This document shows positions 49,313 to 61,383 of a DNA stretch of 64,000 nt, in pieces; the stretch's first letter is position 1; the number at the start of each line of letters is the position of its first letter. Source of the DNA: Leifsonia aquatica (lineage in GTDB: Bacteria > Actinomycetota > Actinomycetes > Actinomycetales > Microbacteriaceae). The notes beneath the pieces are model-generated. The model was given only the letters and a program-made list of their open reading frames with translations, had not been told where the DNA came from and searched no databases. The translations under genes and the position numbers were made by a program. The stretch is taken from positions 1 through 64,000 of the forward strand of contig NZ_JACHVP010000002.1 in NCBI RefSeq assembly GCF_014190775.1. Reading direction: 5' to 3'.

Positions 49313-50134
49313 TCAGAGGCTGTCGAGCAGCTCGGCGAGGCCGTCTTCGACGACGGTGCCGACGACGCGCGAGGCGACCGCCTTGACCTCGTCGGGAGCC
49401 TGTCCCATCGCCGCGCCCACACCCTGGGACGCGGCCCAGGTGAGCATGTCGATGTCGTTGCGACCGTCGCCGACCGCCACGACATCGGACAGCGGGATGT
49501 CGAGCGCGGCGCGCACACGCTCCAGCGCGGTGGCCTTGTTGACGCCGTCGGGTGCGATGTCGAGCCACGCCGTCCAGCCGATCGCGTAGCTGACCTTGTG
49601 CAGGCCCATCCGCTCCACGATCGAGAGGAACTGCTCCTCGTCGTGCTGCGGCGAGACCACGACGACACGGGTGGCGGGATGGTCGGAGAGCTCCTCGAAG
49701 CTCACCTCTTCGGCGTTCACGAGCTCCCACTCGGTCATGCCCGCGGTGTAGCGGCGGAACCCCGTCGGGTCCTCCACCATGAAGCTGCCGCTCGGGAGGT
49801 GCGGCCGGATGGTGCGCAGCACCTCGGTCGGGTCGAAGGTCTCGACGAACTCGCGGCGGTAACCCTCTTCGACGGTGTCGTCGCGGCGCATCGTGAGCGC
49901 GCCGTTGGCGCAGACGACGAACGTGCTGTCGAGGCCGAAGGTCTCGTGGATGGGCCGCGCGGTCTCCCAGCTGCGGCCGGTGGCGAGCATGACCTCGTGA
50001 CCGGCGGCGCGTGCCCGGGTCACCGCCTCGCGGACGGCGTCGCCGACCGTCTCGTCCTCGTGGATCAGGGTGCCGTCGACGTCGAGCGCGATGAGCAGGC
50101 GGCGGCCGGCGCCGTCGGGAGCGGAGGCGTTCAC
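49313..50134 (-). CDS. HAD-superfamily phosphatase (Cof-type)
   Basis: A 273-residue hydrolase from a GTG start overlapping the serS stop by 4 bases. HAD motif 1 is ALDVDGTLI, the nucleotide/sugar cap is of the Cof/C2B type, and motif 4 is [23 protein letters not shown] is the conserved late lysine motif. Likely dephosphorylates a small phosphorylated metabolite (sugar or flavin phosphate); the substrate is not predictable. Confidence 0.9.
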   Translation of the reverse strand: MNASAPDGAGRRLLIALDVDGTLIHEDETVGDAVREAVTRARAAGHEVMLATGRSWETARPIHETFGLDSTFVVCANGALTMRRDDTVEEGYRREFVETFDPTEVLRTIRPHLPSGSFMVEDPTGFRRYTAGMTEWELVNAEEVSFEELSDHPATRVVVVSPQHDEEQFLSIVERMGLHKVSYAIGWTAWLDIAPDGVNKATALERVRAALDIPLSDVVAVGDGRNDIDMLTWAASQGVGAAMGQAPDEVKAVASRVVGTVVEDGLAELLDSL

Positions 50135-51396
50135 CGGGCGATCGGCTCCAGCACCTCGAGGCCGCCGAGGTAGGGGCGCAGCGCCTCCGGGACGCGCACC
50201 GAGCCGTCCTCCTGCTGGTGGGTCTCGAGGATGGCCACGATCCACCGCGTGGTGGCGAGCGTGCCGTTCAGGGTCGCGACGGGCGAGGTCTTGCCGTTCT
50301 CGCCGCGGTGGCGCACCTCCAGGCGGCGCGCCTGGAACGTGGTGCAGTTGGACGTGGAGGTGAGCTCGCGGTAGCGGCCCTGCGTCGGGATCCACGCCTC
50401 CACGTCGTACTTGCGAGCGGCGCTGGAGCCGAGGTCGCCGGCGGCGGTGTCGATGACGCGGTAGCTGAGGCCCAGCTCCTGCATCATCTCCTCCTGCCAG
50501 CCGAGCAGGCGGCCGTGCTCGGCCTCCGCGTTCTCGGGCAGGGTGTAGACGAACATCTCCAGCTTGTTGAACTGGTGCACGCGGATGATGCCGCGGGTGT
50601 CCTTGCCCGCCGATCCGGCCTCGCGCCGGTAGCAGGTGGACCAGCCGGCGTAGCGCAGCGGCTCCGTCACGTCGATGATCTCGTCGGCGTGGTAGCCGGC
50701 GAGCGCGACCTCGCTGGTGCCCGTGAGGTAGAGGTCGTCGGCCGGCAGGTGGTAGACCTCGTCGGCGTGGGCGCCGAGGAAGCCGGTGCCCTGCATGATC
50801 TCGGGCTTCACCAGCGTCGGGGTGATCATCGGGATGAAGCCGTTGCCGACGGCCTTGTCGAGCGCCATGTTCATCAGGGCGATCTCGAGGCGGGCGCCGA
50901 TGCCGCGCAGGTAGGAGAAGCGGGCGCCGGCGACCTTGGCGCCGCGGGCCATGTCGATCGCGCCGAGCAGCTCGCCGAGCTCCAGGTGGTCGCGCGCCTC
51001 GAAGTCGAACGCGGGGATCTCGCCGACCGTCTTGATGACGACGAAGTCGTCCTCGCCGCCGGCGGGGACGCCGTCGATGATGGGGTTGCCGATGCGGCGG
51101 AGTACCTCGGAGAACCGGGTCTCGGCGTCGCTCGCGGTGCGCTGCGCCTCCTTCACCCGGCCGGCCAGCTCCTGCGCCTGGGCGACGAGCTCCTTCTTCT
51201 GCTCCTTGGGCGCCTGCGCGACCTGCTTGCCGAAGGCGTTCTGCTCGGCGCGGAGCTCTTCGAACGCGGTGATGGCGGCGCGGCGCTCGACGTCGGCCTG
51301 CAGGGCCTCGTCGACGACCTCCACGGAATCTCCGCGCGCCTCCTGCGATCGGCGGACGACATCGGGGTTCTCGCGGAGCAGGACTGGATCGATCAC
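50131..51396 (-). CDS. serS: Seryl-tRNA synthetase
   Basis: A 421-residue class II synthetase from a GTG start ([18 protein letters not shown]). The N-terminal coiled-coil arm (about 25-100) that grips the long variable arm of tRNA-Ser is followed by the catalytic core with [15 protein letters not shown], motif 2 [21 protein letters not shown] and motif 3 [15 protein letters not shown]. Full length and all motifs present, so an essential functional gene. It overlaps the HAD gene by 4 bases and is divergent from the kinase gene. Confidence 0.97.
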   Translation of the reverse strand: MIDPVLLRENPDVVRRSQEARGDSVEVVDEALQADVERRAAITAFEELRAEQNAFGKQVAQAPKEQKKELVAQAQELAGRVKEAQRTASDAETRFSEVLRRIGNPIIDGVPAGGEDDFVVIKTVGEIPAFDFEARDHLELGELLGAIDMARGAKVAGARFSYLRGIGARLEIALMNMALDKAVGNGFIPMITPTLVKPEIMQGTGFLGAHADEVYHLPADDLYLTGTSEVALAGYHADEIIDVTEPLRYAGWSTCYRREAGSAGKDTRGIIRVHQFNKLEMFVYTLPENAEAEHGRLLGWQEEMMQELGLSYRVIDTAAGDLGSSAARKYDVEAWIPTQGRYRELTSTSNCTTFQARRLEVRHRGENGKTSPVATLNGTLATTRWIVAILETHQQEDGSVRVPEALRPYLGGLEVLEPIAR

Positions 51397-51456
51397 GTGC
51401 CCCAGCTTATCGACCGCGCCGCCGCGTCTCCTGGTTCTCCACAGGGAACAGGTAGC

Positions 51457-52458
51457 GTGAACCCCGTGAACGGATGGGGAGGGATGCGGGACGCGACCGT
51501 CGCCGTGATCTACAACCCGGTCCGCATCGACGTCCCGCGGGTGCGCGCCGCCGTCGAGGCCGCCGCCGAACGCGCCGGCGGAGTGGACCTCATCTGGTTC
51601 GAGACGACGCCCGACGAGGGCGGACAGGCACAGGCGCGGGAGGCATTGTCGCGCGGTGCGACGCTCGTGCTCGCCGCCGGTGGGGACGGCACCGTGCGCG
51701 CCGTCGCCGAGGCCCTGCGCGACCGCAGTGCGACGCTCGGCCTGCTGCCGTCCGGCACCGGCAACCTCCTCGCCCGCAACATCGGCGTGCCGTACGCGAA
51801 TGTGGAGGAGGCGTGCGCCATCGCCTTCGACGGCGAGACACGCGCGATCGACCTCGGCGTCGCGACGGCGACCCGCGAGGACGGCGAGCGCACCGAGCAC
51901 GCCTTCCTCGTGATGGCGGGAGTCGGGATCGACGCGACCATGATCGCCAACGCCCGGCCGGAGCTGAAACGGCGGTTCGGCTGGCTCGCGTACGTCGACG
52001 CGGGGTTCCGCGCGCTGCCCAAGGCGCGCAAGGTCCGCATCCGGTACCGCCTCGACGCCGGCCAGGAGCGGTCGGCGCACGTCAGCACCATCCTGATCGC
52101 CAACTGCGGCACGCTCCCCGGCAACATGGAGCTCATCCCGGACGGCGCGGTGGACGACGGCCTGCTCGACGTCGCCATCCTGCAGCCCGAGTCGGTCTTC
52201 GGCTGGCTGACGATCTGGCGCAAGGTGACGTGGGAGAACCGGGTGCTGCGCAAGAGCGCGCTCGGCCGTCGCATCATCCGCTTCACCGACCGCGCGATCC
52301 GCACCCGCCTCAGCTACCTGCGGGGAGCCGACGTGCGGCTGCGGATGGAACAGCCCGCGCCGTTCGAGCTCGACGGCGACGCGTTCGGCGACGTGGTCGC
52401 ACTCGACCTGGCCGTCGACGAGGGCGGCCTGCGCGTGCGGGTCCCCCGCCGCGGCTAG
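51457..52458 (+). CDS. Diacylglycerol kinase-like lipid/sugar kinase
   Basis: About 333 residues from GTG at 51457 (GTG 51466 and ATG 51484 are alternatives; the first has AGGGAACAGG upstream). Contains [34 protein letters not shown] and a C-terminal [10 protein letters not shown], the signatures of the DAGK/YegS/sphingosine kinase-like family, which phosphorylates lipid diols or related compounds. It is divergent from serS across about 60 bases. Function is likely membrane-lipid recycling. Confidence 0.92.
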   Translation: MNPVNGWGGMRDATVAVIYNPVRIDVPRVRAAVEAAAERAGGVDLIWFETTPDEGGQAQAREALSRGATLVLAAGGDGTVRAVAEALRDRSATLGLLPSGTGNLLARNIGVPYANVEEACAIAFDGETRAIDLGVATATREDGERTEHAFLVMAGVGIDATMIANARPELKRRFGWLAYVDAGFRALPKARKVRIRYRLDAGQERSAHVSTILIANCGTLPGNMELIPDGAVDDGLLDVAILQPESVFGWLTIWRKVTWENRVLRKSALGRRIIRFTDRAIRTRLSYLRGADVRLRMEQPAPFELDGDAFGDVVALDLAVDEGGLRVRVPRRG

Positions 52459-52511
52459 CCCGGTCCGGCTTTCCTGAGCGCCGGAACTCCGGACGCGGAG
52501 CCGGGTGGAGG

Positions 52512-53174
52512 CTACAGCTCGTCGTCCTGCGGCTCGCCGTCGTCCTCCGCGCCGGCACCCGCGGTGCCCGCACGGCGGCGGCCTGCGAGCGCGGTGATGA
52601 AGAGGAGGGCGACCAGGGTCGCGAACCCGATCGTGATCATCGGCCCGGCGAGCACCCAGCCGATCTGGGTCAGCACCTGCATCCCGACGTCGCCCGCGGC
52701 TCCGTTGTAGCTGGTCGTGTAGGAGGCGTTGACCGCCACCGCGTAGATGACGATGCCGAGCACGACGAGCCCGGCCCCGACGATCCAGAGGGCCAGCATG
52801 AGCGGGTTGCGGCGCGGGGAGAGCTCGGCGCCGGCGAGGAGGCCCGGGCCGGCGACCACGACGGTCGCGGGTTCTGCGGCGAGCGCCGGGACGGGCGTCG
52901 ACACGGTCGTGAACGGCACGGGGTCGGTCGCCACCGGGAGCTCGCCCGCGGGCGTGGCCGTCGCCTCCCACGCATCCTCGACGGTCTGCGGCGAAGAGCC
53001 TGCAGCACGCACGTCGGCGCGCGACCGGTCCCGGGTCGGGGCGGGGGTGACGGCGCGCACGCGGGTGCGGGCGCGCTCTCCGGGCTGCGGCCGGTAGCCG
53101 CGCTGGAACGCCGGGTCGTAGCGGGGGTCGAACCCGCCGGGACGGGCGGTGTCCTGCTCGTCGTCCGCGATCAT
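52512..53174 (-). CDS. Hypothetical membrane protein with long polar N-terminus
   Basis: A 220-residue protein. The first 120 residues are polar, Arg/Pro/Ala-rich and probably unstructured and cytoplasmic; two membrane helices follow (about 125-150 and 170-200), with a short acidic C-terminal tail. A single extracellular loop [15 protein letters not shown] connects them. No family recognised. Lies next to pheA on the same strand with a 28-base gap. Confidence 0.75.
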   Translation of the reverse strand: MIADDEQDTARPGGFDPRYDPAFQRGYRPQPGERARTRVRAVTPAPTRDRSRADVRAAGSSPQTVEDAWEATATPAGELPVATDPVPFTTVSTPVPALAAEPATVVVAGPGLLAGAELSPRRNPLMLALWIVGAGLVVLGIVIYAVAVNASYTTSYNGAAGDVGMQVLTQIGWVLAGPMITIGFATLVALLFITALAGRRRAGTAGAGAEDDGEPQDDEL

Positions 53175-53202
53175 CTCCGACCTCCTCCTGCTGCTGCGCA
53201 GC

Positions 53203-54192
53203 CTACCCCTGCGGGGCCTCCCCGGCGCCGCTCTCGGTGAGCGACGCGAGCCACTGCCTCGCCTCCGTGAAGACCTCGTCGCGGTAGCGCTGGTCGAAGT
53301 CCACCGGCACGCTGTCCGCACGCGGGTACGAGCCGAGGAACATCACCGAGGGACTGAACCGGCGCAGACCCAGCAGGGCATCCGCCACGCGCTCGTCGTG
53401 GATGTGGCCGTCGGCATCGATGACGAACCGATACCGGCCGAGGGCGTCGCCGATCGGCCGCGACTCGATCAGGCTCAGGTTGATGCCGCGGGTCGAGAAC
53501 TGCTCCAGGAGGTCGAGCAGCGCGCCGGGACGGTCGTCCGGCAGCTCGGCGATGAGGCTGGTCTTGTCGGCCCCGGTCGCGGGCGGAACCGTGCGCGCCG
53601 TGCTCACCAGCACGAAGCGGGTGACGGCGTTGGGGTTGTCGCCGATGTTCTCGGCGAGCACGACCACGTCATGGTGGTCGACGATCCCGGGAGGGGCGAC
53701 GGCGGCGTCCGCCGTGCTGCCCTCGAAGAGCGAGGCGGCCGCGGCGACGTTGCTCGAGGCGGGCAGGTGCCCGTGCTCGGGCAGGTGCGCGTCCAGCCAC
53801 TGGTGGCACTGCGAGTAGGCGACGGGATGCGCGTTCACGGTGCGCACGTCGGCGAGGGTCGTGCCCGGCCGCGCCACGAGCACGAAGTTGACGGGCACCA
53901 GGTACTCGCCCACGATCCGCAGGCCCGGCACGGTCGCGAGGGCGTCCTGCGCGACCGAGACGCCGCCCTCGATCGAGTTCTCGATCGCGATCATCGCGGC
54001 CACGCTCCGGCCGGCGACGACGTCGGCGAGCGCCTCCCCCACGTTGTTCACGGCCTTCCACCGCTTGCCGCGCGCCCCCGGAACCTGGGCCAGCGCCGCC
54101 TCCGTGAACGTCCCGGACGGCCCCAGGAAGCTGTAGACCTCGTCGACGGACGCGGGCAGCTCGGCGGTGGGCTCGGCGGGGTCTGTGGACAT
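53203..54192 (-). CDS. pheA: Prephenate dehydratase
   Basis: A 329-residue cytoplasmic enzyme for phenylalanine synthesis (prephenate to phenylpyruvate). ATG at 54192 (MSTDPAEPTAELP) chosen; YSFLGPSGTFTEAAL, then AIENSIEGGVS, FVLVARPGT, and the C-terminal ACT regulatory domain with LIAELPDDRPGALLDLLEQFSTRGINLSLIESRPIGD...RYRFVIDADGH that binds Phe. Normal length. Divergent from pgm. Confidence 0.95.
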   Translation of the reverse strand: MSTDPAEPTAELPASVDEVYSFLGPSGTFTEAALAQVPGARGKRWKAVNNVGEALADVVAGRSVAAMIAIENSIEGGVSVAQDALATVPGLRIVGEYLVPVNFVLVARPGTTLADVRTVNAHPVAYSQCHQWLDAHLPEHGHLPASSNVAAAASLFEGSTADAAVAPPGIVDHHDVVVLAENIGDNPNAVTRFVLVSTARTVPPATGADKTSLIAELPDDRPGALLDLLEQFSTRGINLSLIESRPIGDALGRYRFVIDADGHIHDERVADALLGLRRFSPSVMFLGSYPRADSVPVDFDQRYRDEVFTEARQWLASLTESGAGEAPQG

Positions 54193-54260
54193 GGCGTTCA
54201 GCTTAGCGATGAGCGCACTCCCCACTCCCCTCGGCCGGGCGACCGTGGAAGCATAGGGGC

Positions 54261-55877
<1,617 letters not shown>

Positions 55878-55883
55878 CCAGCG

Positions 55884-57083
55884 CTAGTCGCGGCGGACCA
55901 GGATGGCGAGCGCGTCCCCAACGGGCGCGGCGCCGTGCTCGTCGCGGGCGGCGCCGACGATGCGGGAGACGGCGCCGGCCGAGGTCGCCGAACCGCGCAC
56001 GCGCGACTGCAGCACGCCGAGGCCGGCCTCGCCGCCGAGCGCGTCGAAGACGGCGTCGCTGATGACGAGCAGCGCCTCCCCCGCGCCGAGCGAGACGGAG
56101 TGCTCGGGACGCTCGCCGGCGATCCCGAGCGGGAGGGTGGAGGTCTCGAGCCGCTCGATGTCGCCCGTGCCGCGCACGACGAACGCGAGGCCGTGGCCGG
56201 CGTCGACGAAGCGCACGACACCGTCTCTGTCGACGCGGGCGTGGAAGACGGAGGTGTACGCGGCCAGCCGGTCGAGCTCCTCCTCGATCATGCGCGACGC
56301 CTCGGCGACCGCGGGCTCCAGATCCGCGAAGGCGGTGGCGCTGCGCAGGGCGGCGCGTACCGAGGCGGCGATGATGGCGATCGGGCTGCCGGTGCCGACC
56401 ACGTCGCCGACGGTCACGGTGAATCCGCCGTCCGTGTCGTACCAGTCGTAGAAGTCGCCCGCGATGCGCTCGCCCGGCTCGCACGCGGCCGCCACGTCGT
56501 ACCCGCGTGCGGTGGGCTTGCGGCGCGGGAGGAGCGCGCGCTGCACGACGGCCGTGCGGTCGAGCTCCTCGTCGCGGTCGAGCTCGGCCTGCACCCAGTC
56601 GGCGAGGTCGCGCAGCAGGCGCTGCTCGCCGCCGGTCAGGGTGCGCGGCTCGGTGTCGACGACGCAGAGCGTGCCGACGGCCTCCCCGCCGGGCGCGTGG
56701 ATGGGCTCGCCCGCGTAGAAGCGCAGGTGCGGGTCCCCCGCGACGAACGGGTTGTCGCGGAAGCGCTCATCGGCAGTGGTGTCGTCGATGATCACCGGGG
56801 CGTCGGTTCGCACGGTGAGGTCGCAGAACGAGGCCTCGCGCGGCGCCTCACGGGTGAGCCCGAGGTGCGACTTGCGCCACTGGCGGTCGTCGTCGAGCAG
56901 GGTGATGCTGACCATCGGGACCCCGAACAGCTGCTGCGCCATCCGGGTGATCCGGTCGAACCGGTCCTCCGGGGCCGTGTCGAGGATCTCCAGAGCCTCC
57001 ACCGCGCTCTGCCTGCGCAGTTCCGCCTCCAGCGTCCCTACCGCCTCGATGGTCATCCGGCCTCCCGTCGTCACGTCCGTCAA
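55884..57083 (-). CDS. GAF-domain PP2C (SpoIIE/RsbU-type) phosphatase
   Basis: A 399-residue regulator (ATG at 57083; a second ATG nine codons in). Residues about 30-175 are a GAF sensor domain (ITRMAQQLFGVPMVSITLLDDDRQW, FYAGEPIHAPGGEAVGTLCVVD). Residues about 190-399 are the SpoIIE fold: CEPGERIAGDFYDWY, TVTVGDVVGTGSPI, SDAVFDALGG, with Mg-binding aspartates in place. Such proteins dephosphorylate anti-sigma antagonists in stress or signalling pathways. Confidence 0.88.
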   Translation of the reverse strand: MTDVTTGGRMTIEAVGTLEAELRRQSAVEALEILDTAPEDRFDRITRMAQQLFGVPMVSITLLDDDRQWRKSHLGLTREAPREASFCDLTVRTDAPVIIDDTTADERFRDNPFVAGDPHLRFYAGEPIHAPGGEAVGTLCVVDTEPRTLTGGEQRLLRDLADWVQAELDRDEELDRTAVVQRALLPRRKPTARGYDVAAACEPGERIAGDFYDWYDTDGGFTVTVGDVVGTGSPIAIIAASVRAALRSATAFADLEPAVAEASRMIEEELDRLAAYTSVFHARVDRDGVVRFVDAGHGLAFVVRGTGDIERLETSTLPLGIAGERPEHSVSLGAGEALLVISDAVFDALGGEAGLGVLQSRVRGSATSAGAVSRIVGAARDEHGAAPVGDALAILVRRD

Positions 57084-57125
57084 GCCTATCGACGGGAGGT
57101 TCGGAACCGGCAGGCCCGGCGGATG

Positions 57126-57950
57126 TCAGTGGTAGTCGGCGCCGCCCGGGCAGTGGAAGAACTCCTCCAGCGTCGTCACGCCCGTGGCATGCATCTGTGT
57201 CGTGAGCGGCAACCCGACGTAGCGGAAGTGCCACGGCTCGAAGGTGAACCCGGTGACCGGGACCTTGTCGGCCGGGTAGCGCAGCAGGAAGCCGAAGCGC
57301 CAGGCGTTGGCGGCCAGCCACTGCCCCTGCGGGGTGTCGGCGAAACAGGCGGAGAGCGAGCAGCGCGCGGGCACGGCGCTGATGTCGACCGCGAGTCCCG
57401 TCTGGTGCTCGCTGTGCCCCGGGCGCGCGGTGTCGGTGTCGGCGTACGCCTGCCCGTTGCGCGCGACGTCGTCGTCGTAGACGCGGGTCTGGGAGTCGAA
57501 CGAGCGGTAGGCGCTCTGCACCGAGAAGTCGAGCCCGGCCTCCTGCTTGCCCGCGTGGAACATCGCGACCAGCGCGTCCGCGACCTCGGGACGCATCGGC
57601 TGGCGGTTCACATAGGTGACGTCCGGGTAGACGAGGTCGGGCGGCGTGAAGGCGAGCGGCTGGAGGGCGCGCGGCTTGTTCACGACGACCCAGCTGCTCG
57701 CGGGGTCGTCGAACGACTGGGCGGAGGCGTCGAATCCCGCGGCGGTCGGTGCCGGGACGACGGACGGCGTCGGCCGCGGATGCGGGCGCGGGTCCGGATC
57801 GGTGTGCGGCCGGTGGTGGGTCGGCCGGCCTCCCGCCTGGCTCGACGGCACGGCGGCGCAGCCTCCGAGCGCGAGCAGCACCGCGAGGGCGCCGCCGGCG
57901 ATGGCCGCGCCCAGCGTCGTCGCCCGTAGGCGGGTCACCCCCGAGATCAC
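57126..57950 (-). CDS. VanY-type D,D-carboxypeptidase lipoprotein
   Basis: A 274-residue protein with signal peptide and lipobox ALGGC, then a His/Pro/Thr-rich spacer (residues about 40-65) and a peptidase M15 domain: SVQSAYRSFDSQTRVYDDDVARNG, GHSEHQTGLAVDI and EPWHFRYVG with the zinc-binding His/Asp/His set. It trims terminal D-Ala from peptidoglycan stems. Adjacent to another secreted protein gene on the same strand. Confidence 0.92.
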   Translation of the reverse strand: MISGVTRLRATTLGAAIAGGALAVLLALGGCAAVPSSQAGGRPTHHRPHTDPDPRPHPRPTPSVVPAPTAAGFDASAQSFDDPASSWVVVNKPRALQPLAFTPPDLVYPDVTYVNRQPMRPEVADALVAMFHAGKQEAGLDFSVQSAYRSFDSQTRVYDDDVARNGQAYADTDTARPGHSEHQTGLAVDISAVPARCSLSACFADTPQGQWLAANAWRFGFLLRYPADKVPVTGFTFEPWHFRYVGLPLTTQMHATGVTTLEEFFHCPGGADYH

Positions 57951-57998
57951 GCGCCGAGCATAACGCGTCCCGATGGGAGGGACGCGCGCGCCGGGCCG

Positions 57999-58934
57999 CT
58001 ACTTGGACAGGCTCCAGAAGTGGCCGATGGCACCGGGGTGGTCGACGGTGATCGTGGTGTCGAGGTCGCGGTAGTCGGTGTCCTCGTTGTGCCCGACCAT
58101 CTTGATCTGGATCTTGCCGTCCACGTTCTGCACGGAGGAGACGATCTGCACGTGATCGAGCGAGTCGTTGTCGTTCCAGTCGAACATGACGATGTCGCCG
58201 ACCTTGATCTTGTCGCGCTGGTCGAGCGGGTACTCGGTGAGGCCGAGGGAGGCCGCGTTCGCCTGGAAGTAGGCGTCCATCGAGGGCACGTAGCCCCAGG
58301 CCGGGCTCCAGTCGGCGGCGGCGTTCTTGTTGTACCAGTCGTCGTTCATCGTCCACCCGCGGGCGATGAGGGTCTGGCTGACGAAGTTGGCGCAGTCGCC
58401 GCCCACCGAGTTGAGGTCGCCCCACTCGGCCGAGTTGTAGTTCTTCCAGTACGTCATCGCGTAGGCGAGCTGCTTGTCGACCGGGGTCTGCACCTGGTAG
58501 TCGTACGTCTTGCCGTCGGTCGCGACCGCCTTGCCCGACTTGTCGGTGACGGCGATCGGTACGGAGCCCGCCTGGAAGCTCTGCGAGGCGGGGACGGCGA
58601 CGGTGACCTTGTCGGCCGTGGCCGCGGTCACGGCCGCGGGCTGGGTGCCGATCTGCACGCTCGCCACGTTCTGGAGGTTCGAGCCGGTGAGGGTGATGGT
58701 GCCGCCGGAGACGCTGCCCGCGGCGGGCTCGACGGCCGAGACGCTCGCGGTGTCGGGCGTGGCCTTCGTGGTCGCGCCGACGAGGGCCTTCGTCGCGGGG
58801 GACGGCTCACCGGCGCATCCCGTGAAGAGGAGCGCGGCGGAGGCCGCCACGGCGATCACGCCGGCGATGCGGCGGGATCGAGGGCGGTGCGGGCCGCGTC
58901 CGGGGGAACGCAGCGTGGAGATGAGAGAACTCAT
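57999..58934 (-). CDS. Secreted IPT-domain plus amidase-like protein
   Basis: A 311-residue lipoprotein (LLFTGC). After a short linker, an IPT/TIG-type beta-sandwich (about 65-145; VEPAAGSVSGGTITLTGSNLQNV) precedes an amidase-type domain (about 155-311) with GGDCANFVSQTLIARGW, KVGDIVMFDWNDNDSLDHVQIV and HNEDTDYRD. The Cys and His form a papain/NlpC-like pair; this is the amidase_6 (CHAP-like) group, expected to act on cell wall or peptide substrates. Confidence 0.88.
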   Translation of the reverse strand: MSSLISTLRSPGRGPHRPRSRRIAGVIAVAASAALLFTGCAGEPSPATKALVGATTKATPDTASVSAVEPAAGSVSGGTITLTGSNLQNVASVQIGTQPAAVTAATADKVTVAVPASQSFQAGSVPIAVTDKSGKAVATDGKTYDYQVQTPVDKQLAYAMTYWKNYNSAEWGDLNSVGGDCANFVSQTLIARGWTMNDDWYNKNAAADWSPAWGYVPSMDAYFQANAASLGLTEYPLDQRDKIKVGDIVMFDWNDNDSLDHVQIVSSVQNVDGKIQIKMVGHNEDTDYRDLDTTITVDHPGAIGHFWSLSK

Positions 58935-59238
58935 ACGTCCTTCGGAGGGGATTCGGAGGGTGACGGGTTCGGGTACTCATCACGGTACGCCTCCTACCTA
59001 TGCGCCACCTGGACGGGGGACATCCGGCGGCGTAGCGTCGCGGGAGTTCCGCATGATTCCGCGGATCGCGTGCGTGCGTTCGCCCCTCGCGAACGCGCGC
59101 GGGAACGTGGTCCCCGCGTTGCTCGAAGACGCGCACCGGGTGTAACTTTGCACTCTCCGCAAAAATCTTCACGACTCTCACACCGGTGTGACGCCCGAGC
59201 GCCGGGCGTCGCGCTTTCGACTCTCGACTCGGAGTTCA
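58935..59238. other. Divergent intergenic region
   Basis: About 300 bases between the secreted protein and the MFS gene. Contains a GACGCCC-N7-GGGCGTC hairpin (59192-59212) in the MFS leader and presumably both promoters, which I cannot place confidently. No gene seen. Confidence 0.4.
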
Positions 59239-61368
59239 ATGTCCAGCACTGCCCCCGCGGCTCCCGCCGCACCCAAACCGATCATGTCGCACCGGCAGAT
59301 CCTCTTCGTGATCTTCGGTCTCATGGCCGGCATGTTCCTCTCGGCCCTCGACCAGACGGTCGTCGGCACGGCCATCCGCACCATCGGCGACGACCTCCAC
59401 GGTCTGAGCCAGCAGGCGTGGGTGACCACCGCGTACCTCATCGTCTCGACCATCGCGACGCCGATCTACGGCAAGCTCTCCGACATCTTCGGCCGGCGCC
59501 CGCTGTTCATCTTCGCGATCGTCGTCTTCATCATCGGCTCGATCCTCGCCAGCTTCTCGACCTCCATGATCGAGCTGGCCGCGTTCCGCGCCATCCAGGG
59601 CCTCGGCGCCGGTGGCCTGATGTCGATGCCGCTGGCGATCATGGGCGACATGCTCGCCCCCCGCGAGCGCGCCAAGTACCAGGGGTACTTCCTCGCCGTG
59701 TTCGGCATCTCGAGCCTCATCGGCCCGCTGGTCGGCGGCCTGTTCGCCGGCGCGGACCAGATCCTCTGGATCGCCGGATGGCGCTGGGTCTTCCTCATCA
59801 ACGTGCCGATCGGCCTCATCGCCCTCGCGATGGTCCTGCGGTTCCTGCACCTGCCCAAGCGCGAGCGCGGCTCGGTGCGGATCGACTGGTGGGGCGCGAC
59901 GGCCGTCGTGGTCGCCCTCGTCCCGCTGCTCCTCGTCGCAGAAGAGGGTCGCGAGTGGGGCTGGGACAGCGTGGGGGCCATCGGCTGCTACGTGCTCGGC
60001 GCCATCGGCATCCTGGCCTTCATCCTCATCGAGATGCGCATGAAGGACGACGCGCTCATCCCGCTGAAGCTGTTCCGCTCGAACACCTTCTCGATGGCCA
60101 CCATCATCGGCGTCTTCGTCGGCTTCGGGATGTTCGGCGCCATGCTGACCCTCCCGCTGTACCTGCAGCTGGTGCTCGGCGCGACCCCGACCGAGTCGGG
60201 TCTGCAGATGCTCCCGATGATCCTCGGTCTGATGATCTCCTCGATCGCCTCTGGCCAGATCATCGCGCGCACCGGTCACTACCGGCAGTTCCCGATCATC
60301 GGCACCGCGCTGCTCTCCGGCGGGTTCTTCTACCTGACCTTCATCAAGTACGACGACTCCTACTGGTTCATCGCCGGCGCCATGCTGCTCATCGGCCTCG
60401 GCCTCGGCCAGCTGATGCAGACCCTCACGATCGCCAGCCAGAACTCGGTCGGCGTGCGGGACATGGGCGTCGCGACCAGCGCGTCGACGTTCTTCCGCCA
60501 GATCGGTGGAACCCTCGGCACCGCCGTGCTCCTGTCGCTGCTGTTCACGGTCATGCCGGGCAACATCAAGTCGTCCCTCGCGGACGAGCCGACGCTGAAC
60601 AGCGCGCTGAACGCCGCGCTCGACCCGGCCGTGGCCCAGGCTCCCGAGAACAAGCAGATCATGGAGCAGAGCTACAACAAGATCGTCTCCGGCATCGAGG
60701 ACAAGACGACGGCGGGCCTCCAGGCCGGCGTCACCAAGGCGCAGGACGCGGCCAAGCAGGCCGTGGCCGACGCCGTGGCTGCGGGCCAGATCCCGGCCGC
60801 CGCTCAGGAGCAGGCGACCGCCGCCGCCGTCGAGAAGGCGACCGCCGCGGCGGGCACCGCGATCACGGCGAAGGCCCCGTACGCGACCGTCGCCCCCGAC
60901 GGCACCGTCACGCTCGACTTCTCGAACGACACGGTCCGTCAGGACTTCGTCGACACGGTGGCCCCGAGCCTGTCGAGCAGCCTCAAGAAGTCGACCGCGG
61001 CCACCGGCAGCGGCAACCTCGACGACACGTCGTTCCTCAACAACGCCGACCCGCGTCTGGCCAAGCCGTTCCTGGTGGGCTTCAACGCCTCCGCGATCCA
61101 GGTCTACTGGGTGGCGCTGATCGTGGTGCTGATCGCGTTCGTGCTCACCTGGTTCTTCAAGACCCCGCCGCTGCGCGCCAAGTCGGCTCTGCAGGAGGCC
61201 GCGGACGCGAAGGCGGAGAAGGACGCCGCCGACCGCGAGGAGGAGGAGAACGAGGACGTCGGGATCCTCGCCAGCCGCGCGGCCGCCGAGGTCGGCGCGC
61301 TGATCGAGCCCGGGGCGGACACCGCCTCGGTGCGCGCCCAGCGCCCGCAGGCCTCCGCCGGCGAGTAG
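59239..61368 (+). CDS. MFS drug exporter of the DHA2 type with a large late soluble loop
   Basis: About 709 residues from an ATG with GGAG upstream (MSSTAPAAPAAPKPIMSHRQ). The membrane part has the DHA2 pattern of about 14 helices with FLSALDQTVVGTAIRTIG, ITTAYLI-type TTAYLIVSTIATPIYGKLSDIFGRR and RAIQGLGAGGLMSMPLA. A soluble insertion of about 180 residues, rich in Ala and coiled helices (QAPENKQIMEQSYNKI...DTVAPSLSSSLKKS), interrupts the last helices; the C-terminal tail is Glu/Ala-rich. Exports a drug or metabolite by proton antiport. Confidence 0.9.
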   Translation: MSSTAPAAPAAPKPIMSHRQILFVIFGLMAGMFLSALDQTVVGTAIRTIGDDLHGLSQQAWVTTAYLIVSTIATPIYGKLSDIFGRRPLFIFAIVVFIIGSILASFSTSMIELAAFRAIQGLGAGGLMSMPLAIMGDMLAPRERAKYQGYFLAVFGISSLIGPLVGGLFAGADQILWIAGWRWVFLINVPIGLIALAMVLRFLHLPKRERGSVRIDWWGATAVVVALVPLLLVAEEGREWGWDSVGAIGCYVLGAIGILAFILIEMRMKDDALIPLKLFRSNTFSMATIIGVFVGFGMFGAMLTLPLYLQLVLGATPTESGLQMLPMILGLMISSIASGQIIARTGHYRQFPIIGTALLSGGFFYLTFIKYDDSYWFIAGAMLLIGLGLGQLMQTLTIASQNSVGVRDMGVATSASTFFRQIGGTLGTAVLLSLLFTVMPGNIKSSLADEPTLNSALNAALDPAVAQAPENKQIMEQSYNKIVSGIEDKTTAGLQAGVTKAQDAAKQAVADAVAAGQIPAAAQEQATAAAVEKATAAAGTAITAKAPYATVAPDGTVTLDFSNDTVRQDFVDTVAPSLSSSLKKSTAATGSGNLDDTSFLNNADPRLAKPFLVGFNASAIQVYWVALIVVLIAFVLTWFFKTPPLRAKSALQEAADAKAEKDAADREEEENEDVGILASRAAAEVGALIEPGADTASVRAQRPQASAGE

Positions 61369-61383
61369 CACCGCACCAGCAGC

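Noticed and set aside
50131-52971. 946-residue frame containing serS
   Set aside because: Only the part from the GTG at 51396 downstream is SerRS; the upstream part is shadow of the kinase gene.
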